The notes under the pieces were generated by a model that was not told the DNA's origin, did no database searches, and worked only from the letters and a program-made list of their open reading frames with translations. Shown here in pieces: positions 10,583-21,454 of a stretch of DNA of 64,000 bases. Both the position numbers and the translations under genes were made by a program. The DNA is from Anolis sagrei (lineage: Eukaryota > Chordata > Lepidosauria > Squamata > Anolidae), in the NCBI RefSeq assembly GCF_037176765.1, contig NC_090027.1, forward strand, positions 30,756,349-30,820,348. Reading direction: 5' to 3'. Each line of letters starts with the position of its first letter. Positions within the stretch are counted from its first letter, which is position 1.

Positions 10583-11446
10583 AACACCAGCCAACCCCTC
10601 TCCAATGCCAGCGATACAGCTTAATGGTGTAACATTAGAAAATGTTGATCATTTCCGCTACCTTGGCAGCCACCTCTCCACCAAAGTCAACATCGACATC
10701 GAAATACAACACCGCCTGAGCTCTGCAAGCGCAGCATTTTTCCTAATGAAGCAGAGAGTGTTTGAGGACCAGGACATCCGTAGGGATACCAAGGTGCTTG
10801 TTTATAAAGCTATTGTCCTCCCAACCCTGCTCTATGCCTGCGAAACATGGACTGTCTACAGACGTCACATGCAACTCCTGGAACGATTCCATCAGCGCTG
10901 CCTCCGGAAAATCCTGCAAATCTCTTGGGAAGACAAGCAGACAAACGTCAGCATGCTGGAAGAAGCAAAGACCACCATCATTGAAGCGATGGTCCTCCGC
11001 CATCAACTCCGCTGGACCGGTCATGTTGTCCGGATGCCCGACCACCGTCTTCCAAAGCAGCTGCTCTACTCCGAACTCAAGAACAGAAAACGGAATGTTG
11101 GAGGACAGGAAAAGAGATTTAAAGATGGGCTCAAAGCCAACCTTAAAAACTCTGGCATAGACACTGAGAACTGGGAAGCCCTGGTCCTTGACCGCTCAAG
11201 CTGGAGGTCAGCTGTGACCAGCAGTGCTGCAGAATTTGAGGAGGCATGAGCGGAGGGCGAAAAAGAGAAACGTGCCAAGAGGAAGGTGCGTCAAGCCAAC
11301 TCCGACCGAGACCGCCTTCCACCTGGAAACCAATGCCCTCACTGCGGAAGAAGATGCAGAGCAAGAATAGGGCTCCACAGCCACATATGGACCCACAATA
11401 ATATTGGAAGACAATCATCCTCGGAAAGCGAGGGATCGCCTAAGTA

Positions 11447-11448
<2 letters not shown>
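10581..11448 (+). mobile_element. RTE-like LINE, ORF2 C-terminus with zinc finger
   Basis: Frame 10605-11249 encodes 214 residues of the C-terminal half of a non-LTR retrotransposon ORF2: VDHFRYLGSHLS, VLYK-like VLVYKAIVLPTLLYACETWT, LERFHQRCLRKILQISW, LRHQLRWTGHVVRMPDHRLP, KRFKDGLKANLKNSGID, WEALVLDRSSWR. After a stop at 11247-11249 the coding signal resumes one frame over (about 11271-11445) as KRKVRQANSDRDRLP then CPHCGRRCRARIGLHSHIWTH, a CxxC...HxxxH zinc finger, and ends SESEGSPK-stop. This tail is typical of RTE-like LINEs whose predicted proteins are often mis-annotated as host genes. The 5' part (endonuclease, catalytic YADD) is missing. The shift near the stop makes it a pseudogene. 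Confidence 0.75.

Positions 11449-11493
<45 letters not shown>
11449..11493. repeat. (AT)n microsatellite
   Basis: About 22 AT units abutting the 3' end of the RTE-like fragment. It may represent the element's simple 3' tail, with the upstream AT tract as target or duplication. Confidence 0.9.
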
Positions 11494-11501
<8 letters not shown>

Positions 11502-12909
11502 AATACAATATAATACTATTGTTAAGAATAATAATAAAATATTATAATTATATATTTTATATTACATGTAATATTACTATTAATATTACAATATATATAT
11601 TGTGTGTGTGTATAGTCATAAATAAATAAATAGCTATTTGTCATTTATTGTGACAGTGTCTCTTCACATCAGAGAGATGTTATGTCTACATACTTCTGCA
11701 GTACATGCAATGGAAGGTAAGCTCTTTGTTCAATTTATAAGATCCGTCTCATATTTTTGCAGATATGCCTCTGCTGATCCATGAAAGGAAAAGCCATCCA
11801 AGCATCACAGAAGGTATCAGTTAGTTCTGCACTTAAAACAATTAGCAGTTGTATTCTCTAAACTGATTTCACTGAAAATGATTATATTGGGGGCATTGTG
11901 CAAGTTATGTGATGCTTTGTATGCACTGACTCCTTCAGTCATGCAAGTTGTTATTGTGATACTGTATAAATCAAGCCATGCATGAGCAAGCAAAATGGGC
12001 AGCACATTTAGTTCTCTGATAAAGAAATATAGATTTGGGCATGGAATTCCTCCTATAGTTTGTGCATGTCTCTATATAATATTCTTTGCTATGTGTGCTA
12101 AAAGCCTATGATGCATTAAAACTCCATCTCCTATCACTAGACAAAAGCACACAATACCTCGAGTTTCTCAAGATCCCGTAAACCCATGAGGTAGACTCCA
12201 TAATCCATAGGAGTTCAAACTTGTGGCTTTCACTTATAACTTACAGATTTGGTTTATTAAAGAGTGATTTAGACGCCACGGTATGTGCCGTACTTTCCTG
12301 CGAGGTAAATCCACTGCAAAACTCCCTTTCCTTGCTGTAAGTCAGGCTAGTCCCTAAGCTACTTTTAAAAATGGGTCTTTATAGAAAAAACACCCTCCAG
12401 GGAAACAGTCCAGGGCTTATACTCCTTCGAGGAAAATGCATTCCAAACATGACAAATTGTAAGAAAGTTCGGTCCTCCTCTTCAAAAATGATTTGGGGAA
12501 ATGGTTATTCTCATGAATCTCAATTAAGCATGCACTTCATTATAAGCTTAGAATTCTCCAGATAATGATATTCTGAGGATGTCTTCTTTAAAACTCGAAA
12601 AGTTGCAGTTTGTGGTTTAATTTTGCCATGCCGTGTCTGCTGCATTTGCATTCATATAGTGCCCAAGAGTAGATTAACTTCTGGTCTTGTAATGACCAAA
12701 AGCTATCAGATTTTTTAAAAATCCATTTGGGAGTTTCTGCAAAATCTCAGATCTTATAGAGGCCTCTTGTAGAAGTGAAGCTGTTATTCATGTTATACTC
12801 CTGCTTTCTGTGCTAGCTGGTTATATGTAAGGTTTGGCTACCTTTTCTCTATGGAATTACTTTTAGGCCACTGATAGCAATAGACCAGATTTGCTATTGG
12901 CCTGCAATA
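11494..12909. other. No gene seen; AT-rich start then single-copy-looking DNA
   Basis: Positions 11494-11640 are low-complexity AT with a short TG tract. The remainder has no recognisable element and no supported exon. Confidence 0.5.
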
Positions 12910-12919
12910 CTGACTTAAC

Positions 12920-13150
12920 TTTTGGACATATAATGAGAAGATAGGAAAGCTTGGAGAAGACAATTATGCTGGGGAAAATTGAAGGAAAAAGGAACAGGGG
13001 CCGACCAAGGGCAAGATGGATAGATGGTATCCTTGAAGTGACTGGCTTGACCTTGAAGGAGCTGGGGGTGGTGATGATCAACAGGGAACTTTGGTGTGGG
13101 CTGGTTCATGAGGTCATGAAGTCGGAAGTGACTGAATGAATGAACAACAA
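12920..13150 (+). mobile_element. RTE-BovB LINE, 3' end with 10-bp target duplication
   Basis: The plus frame encodes TIMLGKIEGKRNRGRPRARW, IDGILEVTGLTLKELG, MINRELWCGLVHEVMKSE, the extreme C-terminus of BovB ORF2 (compare the known ...RGRPR.RWLD.I...REAW...VHGV.KS). It ends TGAATGAATGAACAACAA, the BovB tail. CTGACTTAAC at 12910-12919 is repeated exactly at 13151-13160. BovB is abundant in squamates and known for horizontal transfer. A severely truncated 231-bp insertion. Confidence 0.88.
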
Positions 13151-13160
13151 CTGACTTAAC

Positions 13161-14465
13161 TAGAATAGATATTCAATTTGAACTGGTTCTTTGGGAGACT
13201 CAAATACCAATACAGACAGGCTTATCCATCAGATAATTTTCCTGGTGGAGGGTTCCCAAATGTGGAGAATTCATTTTTTCCAACTAGGAACTGGAAAAGG
13301 TGGGGGGGAAAATTCTTCCCCAACAGTGCAAACTTTAAACTTGTGTCATAGCAAATTCCAAAATAGAGAGGGATTTTTTGATAGCAGCATGATCGGTTTT
13401 AGATCATTACCCAGAATGCTTCAGATCCAAATTCTTTCCATCTTGTTTACAAATAAGTTTTGAATTTTAGAAAGATGATATTGACAACAAATCAAGTAAA
13501 GTTCTTATCCAACTGAACTGGTCAAACCCAATATGTACACCTATTTTAAGCATTGACATACATATCAATATGAAAGATATGGATCTGTTTAGAAAAAGGA
13601 AAAGTGGCAACTACATTTCAGCAATAAGATGGCTAGATGTATTTATTTGTTTGCCTTATATGTGAAAGACCTATGATCTAAGCATCGAATCAACCCTGGA
13701 CGGAAGCTTGGCTAGATGTGCATGAATTCAAATCTAGAGTTGTAAGTGCTCGTGGCACAAAGCACTCTTCTGGATGGCCAACTCTGTCAATGTCGATTTA
13801 TTCCATGTGTGTACATACACAACAGCAACAATGTTACCAAACTAAACTTTGTCTAATTGACATAAACTCTGTTTAACTGATGATAGATGGGGGATCTGAG
13901 GCTCCTAATTGTATTTAGCCTTCAAATTCTCCAACAAACACATTTAACTCTCTGCCATGGCCTAAAACGATTTGCGAGAAGGCCTGGTTTTCTCTTGAGC
14001 TTCTGACAATAGCATCCTTGGCCAATTTTCCTAACTCCTTACGCAAGAAGAACAATGCTGTGTTCATGTCTTTACCTCATCACTCCAACATTAATCTTGG
14101 GTGCCTAAAGATATACACATCCAAAGAGAGGACATGACAGAGGGCCTACAATTATGTGCCATTTAACTACAATTATGTGCCATTTATTCTTGACAGGTCA
14201 ACAGCAAAATATCATCTATATGTTGCATGGAATTCGAGGGTTGACTTCATGTACACGTAAGCCTTTAAGAACATTGACAAGGTAGATAACTGATTCTCAA
14301 ATACTGGTTCTCCAGATGATTTTGGACTTTAAATTCTAGAATTTCTGATAGTTGGTCAAGTCAACTTGGGCTGCTAGGAGTTGAAGTCCAAAAAACCTGG
14401 TTCCATGCCGTTATCCCTCTCATGTTGTATTATGTAGTGTTTTGGAAAACTTTGGAGACTCTTAA
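13161..14465. other. No gene seen
   Basis: Unassigned sequence. At 14140-14185 ACAATTATGTGCCATTTA is tandemly duplicated. At 14285-14400 there are inverted halves (CTCCAGATGATTTTGGACTT / AGGAGTTGAAGTCCAAAAAA) resembling a decayed foldback MITE of the kind clear at 61689-61823. Confidence 0.5.
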
Positions 14466-14761
14466 GACTGTTCTCCCCCGGAAGATCTTAAGGGTTGAAG
14501 CTTTTGTACAGGGGAAGCTTGCACACATCCTGTACATTAGCTTTCCTTGCTGAGACTAACTAAAAATGGCTCCCTTCCCTTCCCAATTGCCCTGAGCAAG
14601 GGGCAGAACCAAAACTTAACAATGATGGACAGGTGACTTGCCCTATGAATGCAACCGAAGGAAGGCACCTATCTGCAGAGTCCCTGAAACCCAGGGCTGC
14701 AAGCAAACATTTAATACAAAGCAAGTAAGTTTGGAGCTCCTGGTATAGCCGTACCAGAACA
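14466..14761 (-). mobile_element. Fragment of LTR family A
   Basis: The segment matches, on the minus strand, the first part of the LTRs at 23833-24738 and 28981-29820: shared blocks are GACTAACTAAAAATGGCTCC, ACTTAACAATGATGGACAGG, and TTGGAGCTCCTGGTATAGCC ending at ACCAGAACA. Only about the 5' third of the LTR remains. It is a fossil with no internal coding region beside it. Confidence 0.65.
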
Positions 14762-15637
14762 ATTCTCATTTTGAAAGTTATTTTGTCTTGCAGAATAAGA
14801 AAGGAGACATAGTTCCTTGGACCTGATCCTGCATATGTGTCAACTGCATATTAACTTTTCTTCACACCTGAGCACATGTGTTAGAATGGGAGATGAATGA
14901 TATACCATTTAAGGCCAGGATGGGATAATTGTGGGCTTCCAAATTAAGGGTTCTGAACCCCTCCCAGATCTGGCTAGCTTGGCTAATGCACAGTACAATA
15001 AATGTTGGGCCCACTATTTACCACTGTTTCAACTGAGGTCCTGGCATTTGCTAACCTATCTCTGGTTGTCTCTTTTAAAAATATCTCATTCTATCACATT
15101 CTGTGAGAGAGGAATGGTTTTAGACAGAAGAAAAGCTCTGAAAGGTTGTACAGGTAATGGTGGTGGAAGCAAAGATTTCATCTCCCGGAAACCAAAATTA
15201 GGAGACCTGAGTGGCTGATAGCAGGGGCTGCTTTTTTCTTGAACTGAAAGGATAGAGAGGACTTGCTGCCTTTCCTTGCCTAATTGGTGACCACTTTGTT
15301 TAAAAAGCATGAAATCACCACTTCGCCTTCCCAAGGTACTATTTACCAGAGAGATGATGATTATTATATCAGAAGCAATGGGACTCACGTAAGTCCAGGC
15401 GCTTCAGTCGGAAATTATCAGCCAGTTACCTCACCAATTTCTTTGCATTTGTGAAATTTGCTTAAAAGGTGGGCTCACAATATGTCAACCTTTCTTTCTG
15501 CACAGTACCATGGGCATAAATCCACACGTTTCCAGGAAAGGGGAAGAATTGGTTAGCTGTATAACATCTTTTATAATATATTGAACATACATCAAAGTTG
15601 AATGCATGAATGAAGCAGACCTGAATGTGTCTGGAAT
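14762..15637. other. No gene seen
   Basis: Apparently single-copy DNA. The paired frames 14931-15218 and 15086-15388 overlap on opposite strands and show no family features. Confidence 0.45.
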
Positions 15638-15649
15638 CATGTACATGAT

Positions 15650-16354
15650 TGGGCCGTTGTAGGTTTTTTCAGGCTATATGGTCAGGTTCTAGAAGAGGCA
15701 TTCTCTCCTGACATTTCACCTGCATCTATGGCAAGCATCATCAGAGGTAGTGGGTCTGTTGGAACTAGGAAAAAGGGTTTATATATCTGTGGAAGGTCCA
15801 GGGTGAGACAAAGGACTGGGGCTAGGTGTGAATGTTTCAACTGACCACCTTGATTAGCATTTGATGGCCTGGCAGTGCCTGGGGCAATCTTTTGTTGAGA
15901 GGTGATTAGATGTACCTGATTGTTTCCTCTCTGTTGTTTTGCTGTTGTAATTTTAGAGTTTTTTAATACTGGTAGCCAGATTTTGTTCATTTTCATGGTT
16001 TCCTCCTTTCTGTTGAAATTGTCCACATGCTTGTGGATTTCAATGACTTCTCTGTGTAGTCTGATATGGTTCTTAGAGTGCCCCAAACACTGCCAGGCCA
16101 TCAAATGCTAATCAAGGTGGTCAGTTGACACATTCACACGTAGCTCCAACAGACAAGAATTCTTTGTCTCACCCTGGTCATTCCACAGATATATAAACCC
16201 ATTTTCCTAGTTCCAACAGACCTCACTACTGCTGGGGATGCTTGCCATAGATGCAGGTGAAACGTCAGGAGAGAATGCCTCTAGAACATGGCCATATAGC
16301 CCGAAAAAACCTACAACAACCCAGTGATTCCAGCCATGAAAGCCTTTGACAATA
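15650..16354. mobile_element. Penelope-like element, inverted-repeat insertion
   Basis: Both ends carry the family terminus pointing outward: left GTTGTAGGTTTTTTCAGGC, right GCCCGAAAAAACCTACAAC. The right arm has about 33 extra bases (CCAGCCATGAAAGCCTTTGA) that the left lacks. The insert is flanked by exact 12-bp duplications CATGTACATGAT (15638-15649 and 16355-16366). The minus strand encodes the region after the GIY-YIG domain of the element's protein (LHREVIEIHKHVDNFNRKEE), matching the plus-strand copy at 47813-48678. Inverted terminal parts are characteristic of Penelope-like elements. The copy is a truncated fossil. Confidence 0.75.
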
Positions 16355-16440
16355 CATGTACATGATATTCATCTGCCTCTCCTGTCAATCCCCAATTAGA
16401 CACAACCTAGATTTTTCTGCCACATACTCTGTGGATGGAA

Positions 16441-16697
16441 AGCCAGCATGACATAGTGGTGTCTGTACTGGACAATGACTCTGGAGACCAGGGGTTAAGT
16501 CCTATGTATCAGGAATGGAAACCCATTGGGTGATCCTGGAAAAGTCGTATTCTTTCAGCATCAGAGGATGGTTAAGGCAAAGCCCCACTGAACAAATCTT
16601 GACTCTCTCTCTCTCACACACACACACACAAACTCCCTCATGATCTGCTCGTCATAATATTGCCATAAGTCAGAAACAACTGATGGCACACAACAAT
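16441..16697 (+). mobile_element. tRNA-derived SINE (family D)
   Basis: Head AGCCAGCATGACATAGTGGT, B-box-like GGAGACCAGGGGTTAAGTCC, conserved core GGAAACCCATTGGGTGATCC and TTTCAGCATCAGAGGATGG, an internal (CA)n and the tail GCCATAAGTCAGAAACAACT, GATGGCACACAACAA. This is the most complete copy of the family in the window. Confidence 0.7.
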
Positions 16698-17261
16698 GAA
16701 TTGTGGATTGCCCAGATTTCTACATTGGGATTATTCAAACAGGTATTATTTCGATATGCAGCTGGTCACATTTTGTGCAGGATGAAGATATAATGTGCAG
16801 GATTTCTTTGTGCATGGGTTTTTAAGGAGGAAAACTTTTTTTAAAACATAGAAGAGGGGAAAATAAGGACAATTAACCTTACAGTCTTCACAAATTTTAA
16901 TAATAGTGTATCATTGGGACCAACAACCAAACTTCTCCATCTGTAGCCAGGGAACATACATGCATGAAGACCTGTTTTATCTGCCTTTGGATGCAATTCA
17001 TTGCTGCACACATTTTCAACTGTATCCACACATTTCTTTTGTACCATGGGCTTCATTGGCACTCTGAAAGTCATCACCAGCTTTTCGTTGTCACATAAAC
17101 ATTACCCAGTCTGATTCAGTCCACAGTGCCATCATACCTAAGGAACAATATCAGTGTGCGGTCAGTCAGTGTCTTAGTGAGATTGCCTCTGTCATTTGCT
17201 ACAATGGTGATGCAAATTAACATGGAATACTGGGCAGATCAGGAAAAAAAAACACATCTCC

Positions 17262-17475
17262 TTGGTTCAGGTTGAATATTCCTTATCTGAAATAGCTGGA
17301 ACCAGAGGTGTTTTATATTTTACCTTTTGTTGCCTTGGATTTTGGAATATTTGCATATACATAGAGATATCTTAGAGATAGGCCCAAGTCTAAACACAAC
17401 ATTCATTTAGGTTTCATATACAATTTATTCATTTACCCCGAAGGTGATTTTATACACAATAGTTTTAATAATGGA
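17262..17475 (+). mobile_element. Possible old DNA-transposon-derived repeat
   Basis: Blocks AGGTTGAATATTCCTTATCT, GATTTTGGAATATTTGCATA, AAGTCTAAACACAACATTCA, AGGTTTCATATACA and GAAGGTGATTTTATACA resemble an interspersed repeat I recall from other amniotes, but I cannot name the family with certainty. No ends or target duplication are visible; the CR1 follows directly. Confidence 0.4.
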
Positions 17476-17504
17476 AGAGGGATTGGATGATACTTTCCCC
17501 AAAA

Positions 17505-17759
17505 GAGGGAGGGCGACTAAAATGATCAAGGGTCTGGAGAACAAGCCCTATGAGGAGCGGCTTAGGGAACTGGGCATGTTTAGCCTGAAGAAGAGAAGGC
17601 TGAGAGGAGATATGATAGCCATGTATAAATATGTGAGAGGAAGCCACAGGGAGGAGGGAGCAAGCTTGTTCTCTGCTTCCTTGGAGACTAGGACGCGGAA
17701 CAATGGCTTCAAACTACAAGAGAGGAGATTCCATCTGAACATTAGGAAGAACTTCCTGA
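17505..17759 (+). mobile_element. CR1 LINE, ORF2 C-terminus (5' part of split copy)
   Basis: Encodes [55 protein letters not shown], then [22 protein letters not shown]. This is the classic CR1 C-terminal block known from birds and reptiles. The frame is interrupted at 17759 by the solo LTR and resumes at 18431. The 5' end of the LINE is lost. Confidence 0.88.
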
Positions 17760-18426
17760 TGATGAAGGCTTGATGAAAATACATAATACACATATTGGAA
17801 AATATATTTGATATAACCATATTAGAAATAGGAGTTAGAAAATATATAAGAAAAATGTATTTATGCATGGATAGTTCACTGGACTTCTCAAAGGCTGCAA
17901 AATTAGAGGCCAGCTCCACGAGAGGAATGTGGTGCCTGACACTTCAAGGCCATAAGATAAGATACATACCAGGCACCAGGCACCAGGCACCTTATCGTCC
18001 ATTAAGAGGTGCCTGGTACCTTATCGTAAAATTGACTAATGAAGTGTCCATTAGGGGGTCTCAGGAATGTTATCTCAAGATGGATGGAGCAGGTCCGGAG
18101 ACATCCTGGCGCTGGGAGTACAATTAATAGCCACTCTTTAGATAGTAAATTAATGAGGATTGACAACTTGTTGATTTCCAAAATATGCCTTTGAAGTCAG
18201 TGAAAGAGTAGATGTTTGTGACGCACATTGTGATGTTTCTATGATGCATGAATACTTATTTTCAAGAAGTGTATATATACTCTGCATTTCTTTTGTTCGG
18301 GACCCTTCTTTCCTGGGCTACCAGGGGGTCTATATCCGGTTGGCGCCAACCGAGAATAAAGCGTGCTTTCCAGTACTCTGGATCTCTCTTTGTCTTTGTT
18401 CCTCAAACCATCTCTCTTCCATAACA
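17760..18426 (+). mobile_element. Solo LTR of an endogenous retrovirus-like element
   Basis: A 667-bp insert beginning TGATGAAG and ending CCATAACA, flanked by the 4-bp duplication CTGA (17756-17759 and 18427-18430), splits a CR1 frame. Inside are a TATA-like TATATATACTCTGC (about 18270-18283), a likely polyadenylation signal AATAAA at about 18355, and an internal inverted repeat of the CCAGGCACC motif (about 17974-18020). A 4-bp duplication is common for gamma-type (class I) retroviruses, so that class is favoured but not proven. It is a fossil; no internal retroviral genes lie next to it. It is younger than the CR1. Confidence 0.8.
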
Positions 18427-18430
18427 CTGA

Positions 18431-18638
18431 CTGTGAGAGCCGTTCAGCAGTGGAACTCTCTGCCCCGGAGTGTGGTGGAGGCTCCTTCTTTGGAAGCTTT
18501 TAAGCAGAGGCTGGATGGCCATTTGTCAGGGTTGCTTTGAATGCAATATTCCTGCTTCTTGGCAGGGGGTTGGACTGGATGGCCCATGAGGTCTCTTCCA
18601 ACTCTTTGATTCTATGATTCTATGATTCTATGATTATT
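18431..18638 (+). mobile_element. CR1 LINE, ORF2 end and octamer tail (3' part of split copy)
   Basis: Continues the CR1 with TVRAVQQWNSLPRSVVEAPS, LEAFKQRLDGHLSGLL-stop, then the 3' UTR GGTTGGACTGGATGGCCCAT, GAGGTCTCTTCCAACTC and terminal repeats of ATTCTATG (18609-18635). The octamer is the CR1 hallmark. It joins to 17759 once the LTR is ignored. Confidence 0.92.
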
Positions 18639-19055
18639 ATATATACACTTATGAAAAAGTCTAGAAATTGCAGCCCAAAAGTTGACTTCTCAAAAATCTT
18701 GGTGGACTTATCCATAGGTTAATTTAAATACTGTACATTAACTTTTAGCAAAAGAAAGAACTATCCCCTCCTCTGAATAGAGTGACAAAAGGCAAGAGGT
18801 CAATCTGTCCTGGGTAAACTCACAAAAAGCACTGACCTTGTCCACTTCCTCCACTGCAATGCCAATTCTGGCCTTTTTGAATGCCCAAAGGGGAAATGGA
18901 GGTGGGAGCAATTGGCCCCTTGAGGGAACACCAATCTTTCCCACTTTCCATGGAATGACCATTGACTTATCCACAGATCACATCAAAATCCATACTTTCC
19001 CCAATAAACCTGCCTTGACCATTACATCATAATGTGATATTATACAAAAATGTAT

Positions 19056-20394
19056 AAAATCAAAAAAGGACTACCACCTCACCCGCCTCATAGGAAACCT
19101 GCTACAAAACAGGAGCTTTTTTGTTGAGTTCCAGAGCCAGAGAAGCAAATGGCAGAAACAGAAGAATGCCCTGTCTCAGGGGAGCGTACTCGCTCCATCA
19201 ATGTTCAACATTTACACAAATGACCAGCCACTGCCAGAAGGGACAGAGAGCTTCATCTATGCTGATGATCGTGCCTTTACCGCTCAAGCAGGGAGCTTTG
19301 AGATGGTTGAACAAGAAGCTCTCCGAAGCTCTAAGTGCTCTTACTGCCTATTACAGGGAAAACCAACTGATCCCTAATCAATCTAAAACATAGACATGTG
19401 CCTTTCACCTTCAGAACAGACAAGCATCCCGAGCTCTGAGGATTACCTGGGAAGGAATCCCACTTAGAGCATTGCAGCACACCCAAACATCTGGGAGTCA
19501 CTCTGGACTGTGCTCTGACCTACAAGAAGCACTGCCTGAACATCAAGCAAAAAGTGGGCGCTAGAAACAATATCATAGGAAAGCTGACTGGCACAACCTG
19601 GGGATCACAACCAGACACAGTGAAGACATCTGCACTTGCGCTGTGCTACTCTGCTGCTGAGTACGCATGCCCAGCGTGGAACACATCTCACCACACTAAA
19701 ACAGTGGATGTGGCTCTTAATGAGACATGCCATATTATCACAGGGTGTCTGCGCCCTACACCACTGAAGAAATTATACTGCTTAGCTGGTATTGCACCAC
19801 CTGACATCCGCCGGGAAGTAGCAGCCAATAGTGAAAGGACCAAGACAGTGACATCTCCAGCTCATCCCTTGTTTGGGTATCAGCCAGCACGTCAATGACT
19901 TAAATCAAGAAATAGTTTTCTAAGATCTACAGAGACACTCGCTGGAACACCTCAGCAAGTGAGAGTCCAAAAGTGGCAGGCCCAAACCCAGCACCTCAAT
20001 CTGTGAGTGATACCAAATGAGAGACTCCCCCCTGGGCACACAGAAAACTGGGAGACTTGGAAGGCGCTGAACAGACTGCGCTCTGGCACCACGAAATGCA
20101 GAGCCAATCTTAAGAAATGTGGCTACGAAGTTGAATCCACGACATGCGAGTGTGGAGAAGAGCAAACCACAGACTACCTGCTGCAATGCAACCTGAGCCC
20201 TGCTACATGCACAATGGAGGACCTTCTTGCAGCAACACCAGAGGCACTCCAAGTGGCCAGATACTGGTCAAAGAACATTTAATCAACTACCAAGCTTGCA
20301 AAATCTGTGTTTTTTTATCTGTTTATTTGTTTTGTTCTGTTAGAAATGTAATACAATAGTATGGTTGCTGATGACATGATAAATAAAAATAAAT
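19056..20394 (+). mobile_element. LINE with YADD reverse transcriptase, I/Vingi-like
   Basis: Starting about 19131 the plus strand reads QGSVLAPSMFNIYTNDQPLP, then FIYADDRAFTAQ: YADD is the reverse-transcriptase catalytic box. Further pieces in shifting frames are GARNNIIGKLTGTTWGSQPD, ALCYSAAEYACPAWNTS, CHIITGCLRPTPLKKLYCLA, GIAPPDIRREVAA, then ALNRLRSGTTKCRANLKKCG, CECGEEQTTDYLLQC. The order suits an I/Ingi/Vingi-type non-LTR element; the clade is my inference. At least two frame changes make it a pseudogene. A possible 8-bp duplication AAATGTAT flanks it (19048-19055, 20395-20402), and the tail is A-rich (AATAAAAATAAATAA). Confidence 0.75.
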
Positions 20395-20402
20395 AAATGT
20401 AT

Positions 20403-21446
20403 GCATGAGTATAAATGATAGATTTAAGCATATAGCTCACCATTCATCTCCATTAATTTGGGTTTACAGGCCATCTACTCGCCACCAGTTTCTTCCATTA
20501 GCCTCAGTCTTCTAAAGCCCTTTCCCTCCCATGTCGCACTCTCAGTCACTTACACAATCTGCACTTGACCCATTAACTACAGTTTAGTTGCTAAATGTTT
20601 TCATTTGTTCTCTGCACACACCAAGCGTTGAAATTTATACCAGGGACTGTGTCATTGCTTACACCACGCCATAATTCTGCAAAGCATTCTAAAGATTGCA
20701 GGCTGTATGAAAGGAGCTATACAAAATAGACTTGTAGGGTATCGATTGTGCTGTTAGCAAGCACTCTCCAGTGCAATATCCATGCGCAGCCTGTTGAAAA
20801 TGCTCTCTCCAAATCAGGTTAGCGGAGAAGAAAAAAGAAAACGATGAACGGACAAGTCATTATGGTCCCATAACACCTAATTTAAAACATCTTCAGCAGT
20901 TGTATCCTGCTGCCCCCACCGCTATGGTAAGCTATAGTGCCATTTAAAGATCTAAGAGCCATGCTTGACAAAATTGCAACACATCCTTGAATCTAAGAAT
21001 ACGATTTTAGAAGAATGCAAAATAGCAGCTCTCTCTCTGTTATTAATGTTCAGCATGGCAGTAGGGACTGCAGCATGGAAGAGTAAACGTTTGTTTAGAT
21101 TGTGATGAAAGATCTACTCCATACAGGTGACACCCTTAGAGGAGAAGTTCTTTAAAACTGGGATGTAATTATTGACCACCCAACAAGTACATTAGGTTTC
21201 AAAGGATGCATATAACATTATGTTCATTGGACTCTAAAGCTGTGATTCCCAAATCCTCCTTTGGTCCTCCAGATGTTTCGACTTTAACTCCAAGAATTCC
21301 TGACTGTTAGTCAAGTCAGCTAGGGCTCCAAATAGAGGATGGAACCTAATGGGCATATGTTGAAATGTACATCGGATCCATTTCTGTCTGCAATCATGAT
21401 GAAGGGAACCTAGAAACCCCCCCTTCCCCTCCCCAAGGGACTAGCA
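20403..21446. other. No gene seen; decayed foldback near the end
   Basis: Mostly apparently single-copy. At 21245-21330 the words CCAGATGTTTCGACTTTAAC, TCCAAGAATTCCTGACTG resemble one arm of the 61689-type palindromic MITE. Confidence 0.5.
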
Positions 21447-21454
21447 TTCTAGAG

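Noticed and set aside
10605-11249. 214-codon open frame as a host gene
   Set aside because: Its sequence is the C-terminus of an RTE-like LINE ORF2, and the zinc-finger tail continues in another frame after a stop.
17444-17773. 109-codon frame as one protein
   Set aside because: Its end is the start of the solo LTR and its beginning precedes the CR1 similarity; only the middle is CR1.
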